Positions 1 through 5,586 of a stretch of 8,939 nt of DNA are shown here, in pieces. The notes beneath the pieces were generated by a model, which searched no databases, was not told the origin of the DNA, and worked only from the letters and a program-made list of their open reading frames with translations. The translations under genes were made by a program, and so were the position numbers. Numbering within the stretch: position 1 is the first letter of the stretch; the number at the start of each line of letters is the position of its first letter. Source of the stretch: Acidobacteriaceae bacterium (GTDB lineage Bacteria; Acidobacteriota; Terriglobia; Terriglobales; Acidobacteriaceae); the NCBI GenBank assembly GCA_030049955.1, contig JASIJX010000240.1, positions 1 to 8,939 on the forward strand, written 5' to 3'.

Positions 1-34
1 AAAATAAAAGAGAAAAAACGTTCCAATATTCTCC

Positions 35-63
35 TTGACACCGCCTGCCCCCGCTCCTAGTAT
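35..63 (+). promoter_or_regulatory. Strong sigma70-type promoter facing right
   Basis: A perfect -35 hexamer TTGACA (35-40) is followed by a 17-base spacer and a -10 hexamer TAGTAT (58-63). Transcription would start near 70 and run into non-coding sequence, then antisense to the 3' end of hisS. No convincing reading frame begins behind it. The match to consensus is good, but a function is inferred from sequence alone. Confidence 0.5.
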
Positions 64-238
64 GCAGCCAGAAAGTTTCGGCGGTTTTGCCTCCGTTGGA
101 ACTATTCTCCCTGAGGGAAGAGCTGCCCAGTTGCCGGGCGGCTCTTTCCGTTTCTAAAGGGTGTAGGTTGGTCTTTCGGCCCTGGTGCGGATCGGACGCT
201 GCTTCCGACGCGAAACTGGTTGTATGCCTGCAGGAGAA
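64..238 (+). other. Structured non-coding stretch, possible small RNA
   Basis: No gene is supported here. Behind the promoter at 35-63 lie several hairpins. The longest pairs 115-128 with 136-149: 14 pairs, two of them G-U, around a 7-base loop, followed by a weak T-rich run (GTTTCT). A second pairs TCGGA (192-196) with TCCGA (204-208). GTTTCG (75-80) can pair with CGAAAC (211-216), so a transcript of about 150-160 nt could close on itself. On the opposite strand the region is the 3' flank of hisS, and the 115-149 stem there has no U-run. A short RNA ending after the 115-149 hairpin is equally possible. I recognise no named RNA family. Confidence 0.3.
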
Positions 239-1537
239 TTACTGCCGGAGCGTTGTAACCAGCTCTGCGCGAGGGACTTTTGACTGCACGCCGCTGGCGA
301 AGTCCTTCATCGTTAGGATGCCGGAGTTCAGCTCGTCCTCGCCGAAGATGATGATGCGGCGGGCGAGCTTGTCGGCGGTTTCAAACGACTTCTTCAATCG
401 GAAGCTACCATCGCCGAGTTCAACAGTGAGGCCGGCGCGACGCAGCTCACGCGCAAGTGCGAGAGCCGGCGCGTTTAGGTTTTCGCCGAGCGGAGCAATG
501 TAGGCATCGGCCACCTTCCCCTGCGGGGAGGCAGCCTTTTGGTCGAGTTCTTGGGCTTGCAGAGTGAGCACCAGCCTGTCGAGGCCGATGGCGAAGCCGA
601 TGCCCGGCGCGCGCGGGCCGCCGATGGACTCGCTCAGGCCGTCGTAGCGGCCACCGCCGAGCAGCGCATTCTGCGCGCCTAAGCCGCCGTGAGTGAATTC
701 GAAAGTGGTGCGAGTGTAGTAGTCGAGACCGCGCACGAGGCGCGGGTTCAGGTGATAAGGCACGCCGGCTGCATCGAGTGCTGCTGTTACTGCGGCGAAG
801 TGGCTGCGCGAGTCCTCGTCGAGGTAGTCGGCGATCCTTGGCAGCGATTCGATGATGGGCTGGTCTTCCGGGACCTTGCAGTCGAGCACGCGCAGCGGGT
901 TGGTGACGGCGCGGCGCTGGCAGTCGACGCACATTTTTGACGCGACGGGCTCGAGGGCCTTGCGCAGCGCATCGTTGTAGCGCGCGCGGTCGGCGGCCGA
1001 GCCAACGGAATTCAACTCAAGAGTCCATCCGGCGATGCGCAACTCGTCGAGCAGCGTGGCCAGCATCTCAAGGACTTCGGCGTCGCGCAGGGGTGATTCG
1101 CTGCCGGCCGATGGTGGGCCGATGACTTCGGCGCCGATCTGCCAGAACTGGCGGTAGCGGCCTTTCTGCGGGCGCTCGCGGCGGAACTGCGGGCCGATGT
1201 AGTAGAGCTTCTGCAACTGGCCGCTCTCGCCGAGCTTGTGCTCGATGTAGGCGCGGACCACGCCGGCGGTGTTTTCGGGGCGCAGGGTGAGGGATTGGGA
1301 TTTTTCCGATTGCGCGCGGGCACGGTCTTCCCAGGTGTACATCTCCTTCGAAACAATGTCGGTCTCTTCGCCCACGCTGCGGGCAAAGAGCGAAGTGTCT
1401 TCGAAGATCGGCGTGCGGATTTCGCCGAAATTGTAGCGGGCGAAGACTTGGCGCGCGGTGGTCTCGATGCGGTTCCAGAGAGCCGTTTCGGGCGGCAGCA
1501 GATCGCGCGTGCCACGCACGGCTTTGAGAATTGTCAT
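239..1537 (-). CDS. hisS: Histidyl-tRNA synthetase
   Basis: Class II aminoacyl-tRNA synthetase that charges tRNA-His with histidine in the cytoplasm. At 432 aa it has normal bacterial length. The catalytic domain starts at the N-terminus (AVRGTRDLLPPE) and shows the segment LRPENTAGVVRAYIEH, motif 2 around YYIGPQFRRERPQKGRYRQF, the histidine-specific signature LVRGLDYYTRTTFEF and motif 3 GIGFAIGLDRLVL. From about residue 345 comes the C-terminal anticodon-binding domain (AYIAPLGENLNAPALALA, then GDGSFRLKKSFETADKL). The ATG at 1537 has AAGAGG close upstream. The gene lies 25 bases downstream of brnA on the same strand, so it may be partly co-transcribed with the toxin-antitoxin pair. I see no U-tailed terminator after its stop. 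Confidence 0.97.
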   Translation of the reverse strand: MTILKAVRGTRDLLPPETALWNRIETTARQVFARYNFGEIRTPIFEDTSLFARSVGEETDIVSKEMYTWEDRARAQSEKSQSLTLRPENTAGVVRAYIEHKLGESGQLQKLYYIGPQFRRERPQKGRYRQFWQIGAEVIGPPSAGSESPLRDAEVLEMLATLLDELRIAGWTLELNSVGSAADRARYNDALRKALEPVASKMCVDCQRRAVTNPLRVLDCKVPEDQPIIESLPRIADYLDEDSRSHFAAVTAALDAAGVPYHLNPRLVRGLDYYTRTTFEFTHGGLGAQNALLGGGRYDGLSESIGGPRAPGIGFAIGLDRLVLTLQAQELDQKAASPQGKVADAYIAPLGENLNAPALALARELRRAGLTVELGDGSFRLKKSFETADKLARRIIIFGEDELNSGILTMKDFASGVQSKVPRAELVTTLRQ

Positions 1538-1562
1538 AACCTCTTAGTTTAAATGCGCGGAA

Positions 1563-1883
1563 TTAAGCTCTCTTCCGTATCGCTTCGCGAAGCGTGCTGT
1601 CGATGCGCGTCTGCCATCCAGGACCTGTGGATTTGAAGTGGTCGACAACTTCAGGAGAGAGGCGCAATGAGACCAGCTTCTTGGTCGGAGCTTTCTGTGG
1701 GCCGCGCTTGCCTCGCCGGACCACCTTACCACCGCGGATCAGATCGGCTTTCGCAAAGAAAGCACGCGTGGCCTCGGCGTCATTTGGATCATAAGGACCG
1801 TCCCCGGGTTCGTAGGGAATCGGGTCGCCCTCTTTGTGAGTCAGCACGCGCTTCCACTCGGATTTACTTTGAGTCTTCTTCAT
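1563..1883 (-). CDS. brnA: BrnA-family antitoxin
   Basis: Antitoxin of a type II BrnTA module: it binds and neutralises BrnT, and in this family its DNA-binding domain represses the operon. The 106-aa protein has a charged N-terminal half (SEWKRVLTHKEGD near the start, DPNDAEATRAFFAKADLIRGG in the middle, residues 33-52) and a basic linker (VVRRGKRGPQKAPTKK). It ends in a ribbon-helix-helix-like domain: strand KLVSLRLSPEVVDHF (69-83), then GPGWQTRIDSTLREAI (87-102). The ATG at 1883 lies inside the 3' end of brnT (20-base overlap), with AGGAG ten bases upstream, which suggests translational coupling. The toxin-first order is typical of BrnTA. Confidence 0.88.
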   Translation of the reverse strand: MKKTQSKSEWKRVLTHKEGDPIPYEPGDGPYDPNDAEATRAFFAKADLIRGGKVVRRGKRGPQKAPTKKLVSLRLSPEVVDHFKSTGPGWQTRIDSTLREAIRKRA

Positions 1884-2136
1884 AGCGTTTGCGCTCCTCG
1901 CGAGAGGCCTGACGAAACGAGATGACGCGAACCTCGTTTTCTTCTTCGGTATAAACCAGCGTCAAAACTCTTCCTTTGACAACTGCCAGCGCTACATCCA
2001 TCAGCCGGTACTCGTTGTAACGGCTGGCGTCGTAGGTGCATTTGTCCGGGTTCTCGAAGATAAGGTAAGCGTCTTTGAAATCGAGTCCATGCTTTTTCAG
2101 ATTCGATTTGCGCTTTGCCTCGTCCCAGACGTACAC
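1864..2136 (-). CDS. brnT: BrnT-family toxin (ribonuclease)
   Basis: Toxin of a type II toxin-antitoxin pair; characterised BrnT proteins are small RNases with a RelE-like fold that inhibit translation. The 90-aa product has the family layout: YVWDEAKRKSNLKKHGLDF at the N-terminus, KDAYLIFENPD next, a central strand region (ALAVVKGRVLTLVYTEEENE) and the C-terminal signature VRVISFRQASREERKRYEE (residues 69-87). It appears intact. The start is the GTG at 2136: an in-frame TAA lies two codons upstream and there is no earlier start. No spaced Shine-Dalgarno precedes it, and the promoter places +1 at or next to this GTG, so the message is probably leaderless. Confidence 0.9.
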   Translation of the reverse strand: MYVWDEAKRKSNLKKHGLDFKDAYLIFENPDKCTYDASRYNEYRLMDVALAVVKGRVLTLVYTEEENEVRVISFRQASREERKRYEEDSK

Positions 2137-2171
2137 CTTTTAATTGTAGCTACAATTTGTGAGAGTGACAA
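2137..2171 (-). promoter_or_regulatory. brnTA promoter with palindromic operator
   Basis: On the minus strand, TTGTCA (plus 2166-2171) and TACAAT (plus 2143-2148) are separated by exactly 17 bases. The perfect 16-bp palindrome AATTGTAGCTACAATT occupies 2142-2157 and covers the -10. Six bases separate the -10 from the GTG of brnT. A dimeric ribbon-helix-helix protein such as BrnA bound to this palindrome would block RNA polymerase. The elements are seen directly; their use by BrnA is inferred from the known autoregulation of BrnTA operons. Confidence 0.7.
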
Positions 2172-2289
2172 GTTTGGCGGGCCAATTCAGTCAACCTTAA
2201 CGATCTCTGCTGCCCGGCACAGCTGCTTTGCGCTACACTCTTCTCACTTTCTTCCTATTGATTTACTTTTTTCCGGAGATGATGTGGCG

Positions 2290-2679
2290 ATGTCGCGTTG
2301 CAGACAGTGCGGCGTACGGTGCGATGAGCGATCGCGGTTCTGCGAGTGCTGCGGGGCGGCGCTGTTTGCCGTGACGAGTCCACAACCGCCGGAGTGGGCC
2401 GGGCAGCAGGTTGCAGCACGCGTTCTGCCAGAGCGCTTCGAGGCGCCGCGAAAACGGATTGGGCTGGCTGTTCTGCTGGCTGCGCTGTTCGGGCCGCTGG
2501 GCCTCGTTTACAGCTCAGTGCTGGGCGCCTGTACGATGCTGCTCGCGTCGTGCTTCCTGTATGCCGCGGCCTGCGAAGACTGGCTCTCGAATGACCTTTA
2601 CTCGCTGCTCATTGCCTGGCCGGTGTGCATCGTGTGGGCTGCGATTGCGACGGGGTCGTTCAACCGGGACCACAGATAG
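2290..2679 (+). CDS. Zinc-ribbon small membrane protein, function unknown
   Basis: A 129-aa protein with an N-terminal zinc ribbon and a membrane region. Cys4 and Cys7 (CRQC) plus Cys18 and Cys21 (CECC) form a two-knuckle zinc site. After a linker (about 25-55) comes a long hydrophobic stretch, residues 58-94 (starting GLAVLLAALFGPLGLVYSSV), which could span once or twice, then a second one at 104-122 (LYSLLIAWPVCIVWAAIAT). The tail is short and charged. The ATG at 2290 begins just before the first knuckle. GGAG (2275-2278) lies 11 bases upstream; the in-frame GTG at 2284 would be better spaced and adds two residues. It stands alone between brnT and the oxidoreductase. Zinc-ribbon membrane proteins of this design are common and mostly uncharacterised; I assign no role. 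Confidence 0.65.
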   Translation: MSRCRQCGVRCDERSRFCECCGAALFAVTSPQPPEWAGQQVAARVLPERFEAPRKRIGLAVLLAALFGPLGLVYSSVLGACTMLLASCFLYAAACEDWLSNDLYSLLIAWPVCIVWAAIATGSFNRDHR

Positions 2680-2692
2680 TGATGCAGGGACC

Positions 2693-2715
2693 GAGGGAAC
2701 AGGATTGAGGGAACA
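2693..2715. repeat. Short GAGGGAACA direct repeat
   Basis: GAGGGAACA occurs at 2693-2701 and again at 2707-2715, a 14-base period, within a GGGA-rich run (about 2686-2720) after the zinc-ribbon gene. It looks like simple-repeat drift. It lies in the 114-base gap before the convergent oxidoreductase gene, where no clear terminator is visible. Confidence 0.4.
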
Positions 2716-2793
2716 AGGGAGCAAAGGAGCGAATACAGCGGTATCGGCTGCGGCGGATTAAAGCTGCGATTGCACTGCGCTTACGGCGCCGGA

Positions 2794-3702
2794 TCACGGC
2801 GTTAACACGATCTTGCCTTTGACGGCGTGGCTCTCGGCCAGCCGGTGCGCTTCCTGAATCTCGGAAAGCTTCATCACCCGGGCGATGGGGATCTCAAATT
2901 CGCGGCGGGCAGCGTCGTCTGCGAGCTCGTATAGGCGCGATGCGTCGGGCTGGGCAAAGACGGCGCGGACCTGGATGTCGCGTCCTTTGGCTCCGGATGG
3001 TTCGCCAAGAACCGAACCCAGAACCCCGCCGGCGCGCAGCCGCTTGAGCAGCCGCTCGATGGTTGGTCCGTCGACTGTGTCGGCTATCGAGTCCAGGTCG
3101 ATGAGCTTCTCAATCGCCTTTTCGTCGTCGATGGGGATGATGTCGTCGGCAGACAGACTTCGCGCCTGATCGATCTCTGAACGGCGCACGCCGGCCAGCA
3201 CGCGGGCGCTGTGCTGGCGCGCTACGTGCACGGCGGTGCGGCCCACGCCGCCCAGCGCGCCGGTGACGAGGACGGTTTGCCCGGCGCGCGGCTTGACGCC
3301 ACGCTCGATCAACTGCGCACCGGTGGTGACGACAAGCGGCAGCGCTGCTGCCTGCTCGAAGGTAAGCGCATCGGGGATGGGCGCCAGCACATCGGCGCGG
3401 GCGGTGGTGAACTCGGCGTAGGTGCCGTTGGCCAGGGCCATCACGCGCATTCCTTTGGAAAAGCCGGTGACGTTCCTGCCGGTTGCAACTACTTCGCCGG
3501 CCAGGTCGCGGCCCAGGATTTCGGGGAAATCGAGGGGCATGTACTGGCGCATTGCGCCGCTGCGCAGCTTGTAATCGATGGGGTTAATGCTGGTGGCATG
3601 GACTTTGACCAGCACCTCGTTGTCGCCGTATGGAGGCGTGTCGGTATCGGTGTATTGCAGCTTTTCCGGGCCGCCATATTCTTCGAGCAGAACGGCTTTC
3701 AT
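2794..3702 (-). CDS. NADP-dependent quinone oxidoreductase-like protein (MDR family, zinc-free)
   Basis: A 302-aa medium-chain dehydrogenase/reductase of the quinone oxidoreductase type, which uses NAD(P)H to reduce quinones or activated double bonds in the cytoplasm. The GroES-like N-terminal domain (MKAVLLEEYGGPEKLQY, then ATSINPIDYKLRSGAM and LGRDLAGEVVATG) lacks the cysteines of zinc-dependent alcohol dehydrogenases. The Rossmann domain begins near residue 140 with the nucleotide-binding loop VTGALGGVGRTAVHVARQ, and the C-terminus ends with the family-typical HAVKGKIVLTP. The ATG at 3702 has AAGGAGG about eight bases upstream, a clear ribosome site. It is divergent from ccmC and apparently monocistronic. 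The true substrate cannot be read from sequence. Confidence 0.9.
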   Translation of the reverse strand: MKAVLLEEYGGPEKLQYTDTDTPPYGDNEVLVKVHATSINPIDYKLRSGAMRQYMPLDFPEILGRDLAGEVVATGRNVTGFSKGMRVMALANGTYAEFTTARADVLAPIPDALTFEQAAALPLVVTTGAQLIERGVKPRAGQTVLVTGALGGVGRTAVHVARQHSARVLAGVRRSEIDQARSLSADDIIPIDDEKAIEKLIDLDSIADTVDGPTIERLLKRLRAGGVLGSVLGEPSGAKGRDIQVRAVFAQPDASRLYELADDAARREFEIPIARVMKLSEIQEAHRLAESHAVKGKIVLTP

Positions 3703-3898
3703 TGTTTCCCCCTCCTTGTTGGGTAAGGATGCGAGCGTGCTCCTTGGGGTGCAGTGGAAATCGCACGGGAACGGGGATTTGGGGAATGCCGATCCTTCCC
3801 ACGCTTTCGGCCCACCCTTCCGGCGATGAAGCCGCGGAAAGGATAAGGGCGCGGGGATTTCGGGTGATGGCCGTCACACAAGGAAACGCCGCTGGACG

Positions 3899-3904
3899 TA
3901 CACT
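3899..3904 (+). promoter_or_regulatory. Possible -10 element for ccmC
   Basis: TACACT lies 20 bases upstream of the ccmC ATG in the divergent 3703-3924 gap. There is no convincing -35 at the right distance, so this is a weak call. AGGA at 3914-3917, seven bases before the ATG, is the likely ribosome site. Confidence 0.3.
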
Positions 3905-3924
3905 GGGAATGTCAGGATTTTTCA

Positions 3925-4638
3925 ATGAAACGAGCCATTCTTGGTCTTTATGCCGCCGCGACCGTGGGGCTGATGGCGTGGGCCTATTACCAGGCCATTT
4001 ACGTTGCGCCGGACGAACAAACCATGCACGAGGTGCAGCGGATCTTCTATTACCACGTGCCATCGGCGATGGTTGCGTTCCTGTTTTTCGCGATCTCTTT
4101 GGCGGGATGCATAGGTTACCTCGCTCTGCGCCGCAACCATCCCACCCGCGCGCAGATTGCCGATGCCTGGGCACTGGCTGGCGCCGAGGTCGGGGTTGTC
4201 TTCTGCTCGGTGGTTCTGGTGACCGGGCCGCTGTGGGGCCGGCGGGCGTGGGGCATGTGGTGGACCTGGGATGCGCGGCTGACTACTACGCTGCTGCTGT
4301 GGCTGATCTACGTGAGCTATCTGCTGCTGCGGCGCTTTGCCGCCGGGCCGCAGATGCAGACGCTGGCCGCTGTGCTAGGCATCTTTGGCGCACTCGACGT
4401 GCCGATTGTCTATATGTCGAACCGCTGGTGGCGGACACAGCATCCGGCGCCGGTTTTTGGCGGCGGGCCGGACTCCGGCATCAAGGACCCGAAGATGCTG
4501 GCTGCCTTCGGTTGGAACCTGCTGGCATGGGTAGCCTGGGGGCTCATGGTGCTTGGCCTGAGGTATTACGTGGAGCGGAAAAAACAGAAAGCGATTGAGC
4601 GCGACCAGCTTGAGGCCATCGGGGCGCTGCAGGCGTAA
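3925..4638 (+). CDS. ccmC: Haem exporter / cytochrome c maturation protein CcmC
   Basis: Inner-membrane protein that handles haem for covalent attachment to c-type cytochromes in the CcmABCDEF pathway, passing it to CcmE on the periplasmic side. The 237-aa protein has about six membrane spans. The haem-handling tryptophan-rich motif is RRAWGMWWTWDARLT (residues 106-120), flanked by likely haem-ligand histidines: His44 in YYHVPSAM and His173 in TQHP. These match the conserved histidines of the CcmC/CcsA superfamily. The C-terminus is charged and cytoplasmic. The ATG at 3925 has AGGA seven bases upstream. A small CcmD-like gene follows after 20 bases. CcmA, B, E and F are not in this window. 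Confidence 0.93.
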   Translation: MKRAILGLYAAATVGLMAWAYYQAIYVAPDEQTMHEVQRIFYYHVPSAMVAFLFFAISLAGCIGYLALRRNHPTRAQIADAWALAGAEVGVVFCSVVLVTGPLWGRRAWGMWWTWDARLTTTLLLWLIYVSYLLLRRFAAGPQMQTLAAVLGIFGALDVPIVYMSNRWWRTQHPAPVFGGGPDSGIKDPKMLAAFGWNLLAWVAWGLMVLGLRYYVERKKQKAIERDQLEAIGALQA

Positions 4639-4658
4639 ATGCAAAAAGGAATTTTGCG

Positions 4659-4925
4659 ATGAAGAAGATTTTTTTTCGTTTGCTCGCCATTGTGTCTGTG
4701 GTGCTCCTGGCGCGCGCCGCCTATCTGGTGTTGACCGCGCCGCCGGATCCGACGTATGCGTCTGCCAACCACGATGCGGTCATTGCCCAGCTGGGTCACC
4801 TGTTCCGGCAGGCGGCCTACTCGATTACCTGGGCCATTCAACTGGGCTATTTGGCCTGGGTGGGACTGAAGTGGTCGAAGAAGCCGTTAGTGGAAAGTTC
4901 GGCGGCAGACAATGAGCGCGGTTAA
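4659..4925 (+). CDS. Small membrane protein, probable CcmD-like partner of CcmC
   Basis: An 88-aa protein with an N-terminal hydrophobic helix (residues 5-26, possibly a signal anchor), a polar loop (27-52) and a second helix at about 54-70 ending in a basic stop (YSITWAIQLGYLAWVGLKWSKK). The second part resembles the short CcmD pattern, a Trp/Tyr-rich span followed by basic residues. CcmD stabilises the CcmC-haem-CcmE complex and is normally encoded next to ccmC. AAGGA (4646-4650) lies eight bases before the ATG, and the gap to ccmC is 20 bases, so the two form an operon. The gene is longer than classical one-span CcmD proteins. The CcmD label rests on position and a weak motif. Confidence 0.6.
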   Translation: MKKIFFRLLAIVSVVLLARAAYLVLTAPPDPTYASANHDAVIAQLGHLFRQAAYSITWAIQLGYLAWVGLKWSKKPLVESSAADNERG

Positions 4926-4965
4926 GTCATTGAGGGGTTTTACCGTACCAGTCCACACCATCTGA

Positions 4966-5009
4966 TTGATTGTTCAAAAACCGCTTGTTGATTGTTCAGA
5001 ATCCGTTTG
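4966..5009. repeat. Imperfect 22-bp tandem direct repeat, two copies
   Basis: Two adjacent 22-base units (4966-4987 and 4988-5009) agree at 19 of 22 positions, and both begin with TTGATTGTTCA. The period is close to two helical turns. The repeat lies about 40 bases after the CcmD-like stop codon. It could be a protein-binding iteron or a remnant. Confidence 0.6.
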
Positions 5010-5103
5010 GATGATGCACATTCGTCGCGCGGAGCAGTCGGCGGATAATTCCTTTATTTTCAGATAAATCTGGCACAGATTCAGGCTGTTTCGGATAGGA
5101 AAG

Positions 5104-5135
5104 CCAAGCAAGGTAACTAGCCGCTTGGTGACCTT
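5104..5135 (+). other. Possible RNA pseudoknot or switching hairpin
   Basis: CCAAGC (5104-5109) pairs with GCTTGG (5123-5128). AAGGT (5110-5114), inside that loop, pairs with ACCTT (5131-5135) outside it, an H-type pseudoknot arrangement. Alternatively 5110-5117 pairs with 5128-5135 with one mismatch, which excludes the first stem. It is a short structure and chance is not excluded. Confidence 0.3.
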
Positions 5136-5275
5136 CAGGGCACGCATGCGCTCTTTGTGGGATTTGCAGTTGCTTCGACTTGGCGGAAGATCGGTACGTG
5201 GACAGGAGATCCCACGCAGTAAAGGGATCAGAGTTTGGGTTTTCCTGGCAGATTCCCCAGATGTTGTTCCCCGGA

Positions 5276-5355
5276 CTGCGTTGTTAGAGATTGCTTTTAT
5301 ATGAATATATATATATCTAGTTTCACCGATCCGATCCCGGATCTGCGTTGTTAGA
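5276..5355. repeat. Direct repeat flanking an AT-rich segment
   Basis: CTGCGTTGTTAGA is present exactly at 5276-5288 and 5343-5355. Both copies are preceded by CCCGGA, directly in the first and with an extra T in the second, so about 19 bases match with one indel. The 54 bases between hold an alternating AT tract (about 5299-5316) and a short hairpin (5328-5343). The layout resembles flanking repeats around a small insertion, but no transposon ends are recognised. Confidence 0.5.
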
Positions 5356-5369
5356 AAAACTTCTTGTTG

Positions 5370-5402
5370 CGTGGAGCGTCGGACTGAAGAGTCCGTGCCA
5401 CG
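5370..5402. repeat. REP-like two-part hairpin
   Basis: CGTGG (5370-5374) pairs with CCACG (5398-5402), enclosing a second stem CGGACT (5380-5385) / AGTCCG (5390-5395) with the loop GAAG. The nested, GC-rich, intergenic layout is like dispersed REP-type palindromes. Only one copy is in this window, so its repetitive nature is inferred. Confidence 0.4.
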
Positions 5403-5501
5403 TTTGACCCGAATGGCCCCGGTTCCGATCTCGGTTCCGAGGCCTTTTCTTTTTTCTATCCAAGAGTTCGCGCGCGCCTACGATTTGCCGCCGAAGAGGA
5501 T

Positions 5502-5565
5502 TTGGCAACCAGATGGTTGCCAATTAATTCGCAGCGATGCTATTATGCGCAACTAGATGGTTGCC
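5502..5565 (+). promoter_or_regulatory. Regulated promoter with two ArsR-type operators
   Basis: Operator 1 (5502-5523) is a perfect inverted repeat: arms TTGGCAACCA and TGGTTGCCAA around a GA centre. A related site at 5549-5565 shares AGATGGTTGCC exactly (5511-5521 versus 5555-5565, 44 bases apart) with a degenerate left arm (GCAACT). Between them lies a promoter: -35 TTGCCA (5517-5522, inside operator 1), an 18-base spacer and an extended -10 TGCTATTAT (5538-5546). Transcription would start near 5553, inside operator 2. Repression by the ArsR protein encoded at 6035 is inferred from position and from the family habit of autoregulation. Confidence 0.75.
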
Positions 5566-5586
5566 TTATTGAAGGAGGCCGGCAGC

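Larger units (their letters stand above)
4926..5501. other. Long gene-poor stretch with repeats and hairpins
   Basis: No supported gene lies between the CcmD-like gene and the ArsR operon. Composition is visibly more AT-rich than the neighbouring genes. Contents are a 22-base tandem repeat (4966-5009), an inverted repeat AATCTG/CAGATT (5067-5072, 5076-5081), a possible pseudoknot (5104-5135), a hairpin GATCCC/GGGATC (5208-5213, 5224-5229), a 13-base perfect direct repeat (5276-5288, 5343-5355), an alternating AT tract near 5299-5316, a hairpin GATCCG/CGGATC (5328-5333, 5338-5343), a REP-like hairpin (5370-5402) and a repeated CGGTTCCGA (5420-5428, 5432-5440) before a T-rich run (5444-5457). 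A 95-codon open frame on the minus strand (5283 to 4999, stop at 4998-4996) has no start codon. The plus strand has a 52-codon frame, 5146-5304. Neither is recognisable. Confidence 0.6.

Noticed and set aside
64..225. 6S, SRP or tmRNA gene at the left edge
   Set aside because: Size and closing stem are loosely 6S-like, but no diagnostic conserved motif could be confirmed; kept only as an unnamed structured region.
87..503. 138-codon plus-strand frame at the left edge
   Set aside because: Its 3' half lies antisense to hisS, composition is Ser/Arg-rich as in GC-driven shadow frames, and no ribosome site precedes it.
3630..4598. 322-codon plus-strand frame overlapping the oxidoreductase start and ccmC
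   Set aside because: It overlaps two well-supported genes in another frame or strand and has low-complexity Gly/Ala/Arg content.
5420..5457. Terminator from CGGTTCCGA repeat and T-run
   Set aside because: The only stem is four pairs (CTCG/CGAG) and no gene ends just upstream.
5371..5556. 61-codon plus-strand frame starting at GTG 5371
   Set aside because: It runs through the REP-like hairpin, operator 1 and the -10 region, so it is regulatory DNA rather than a gene.
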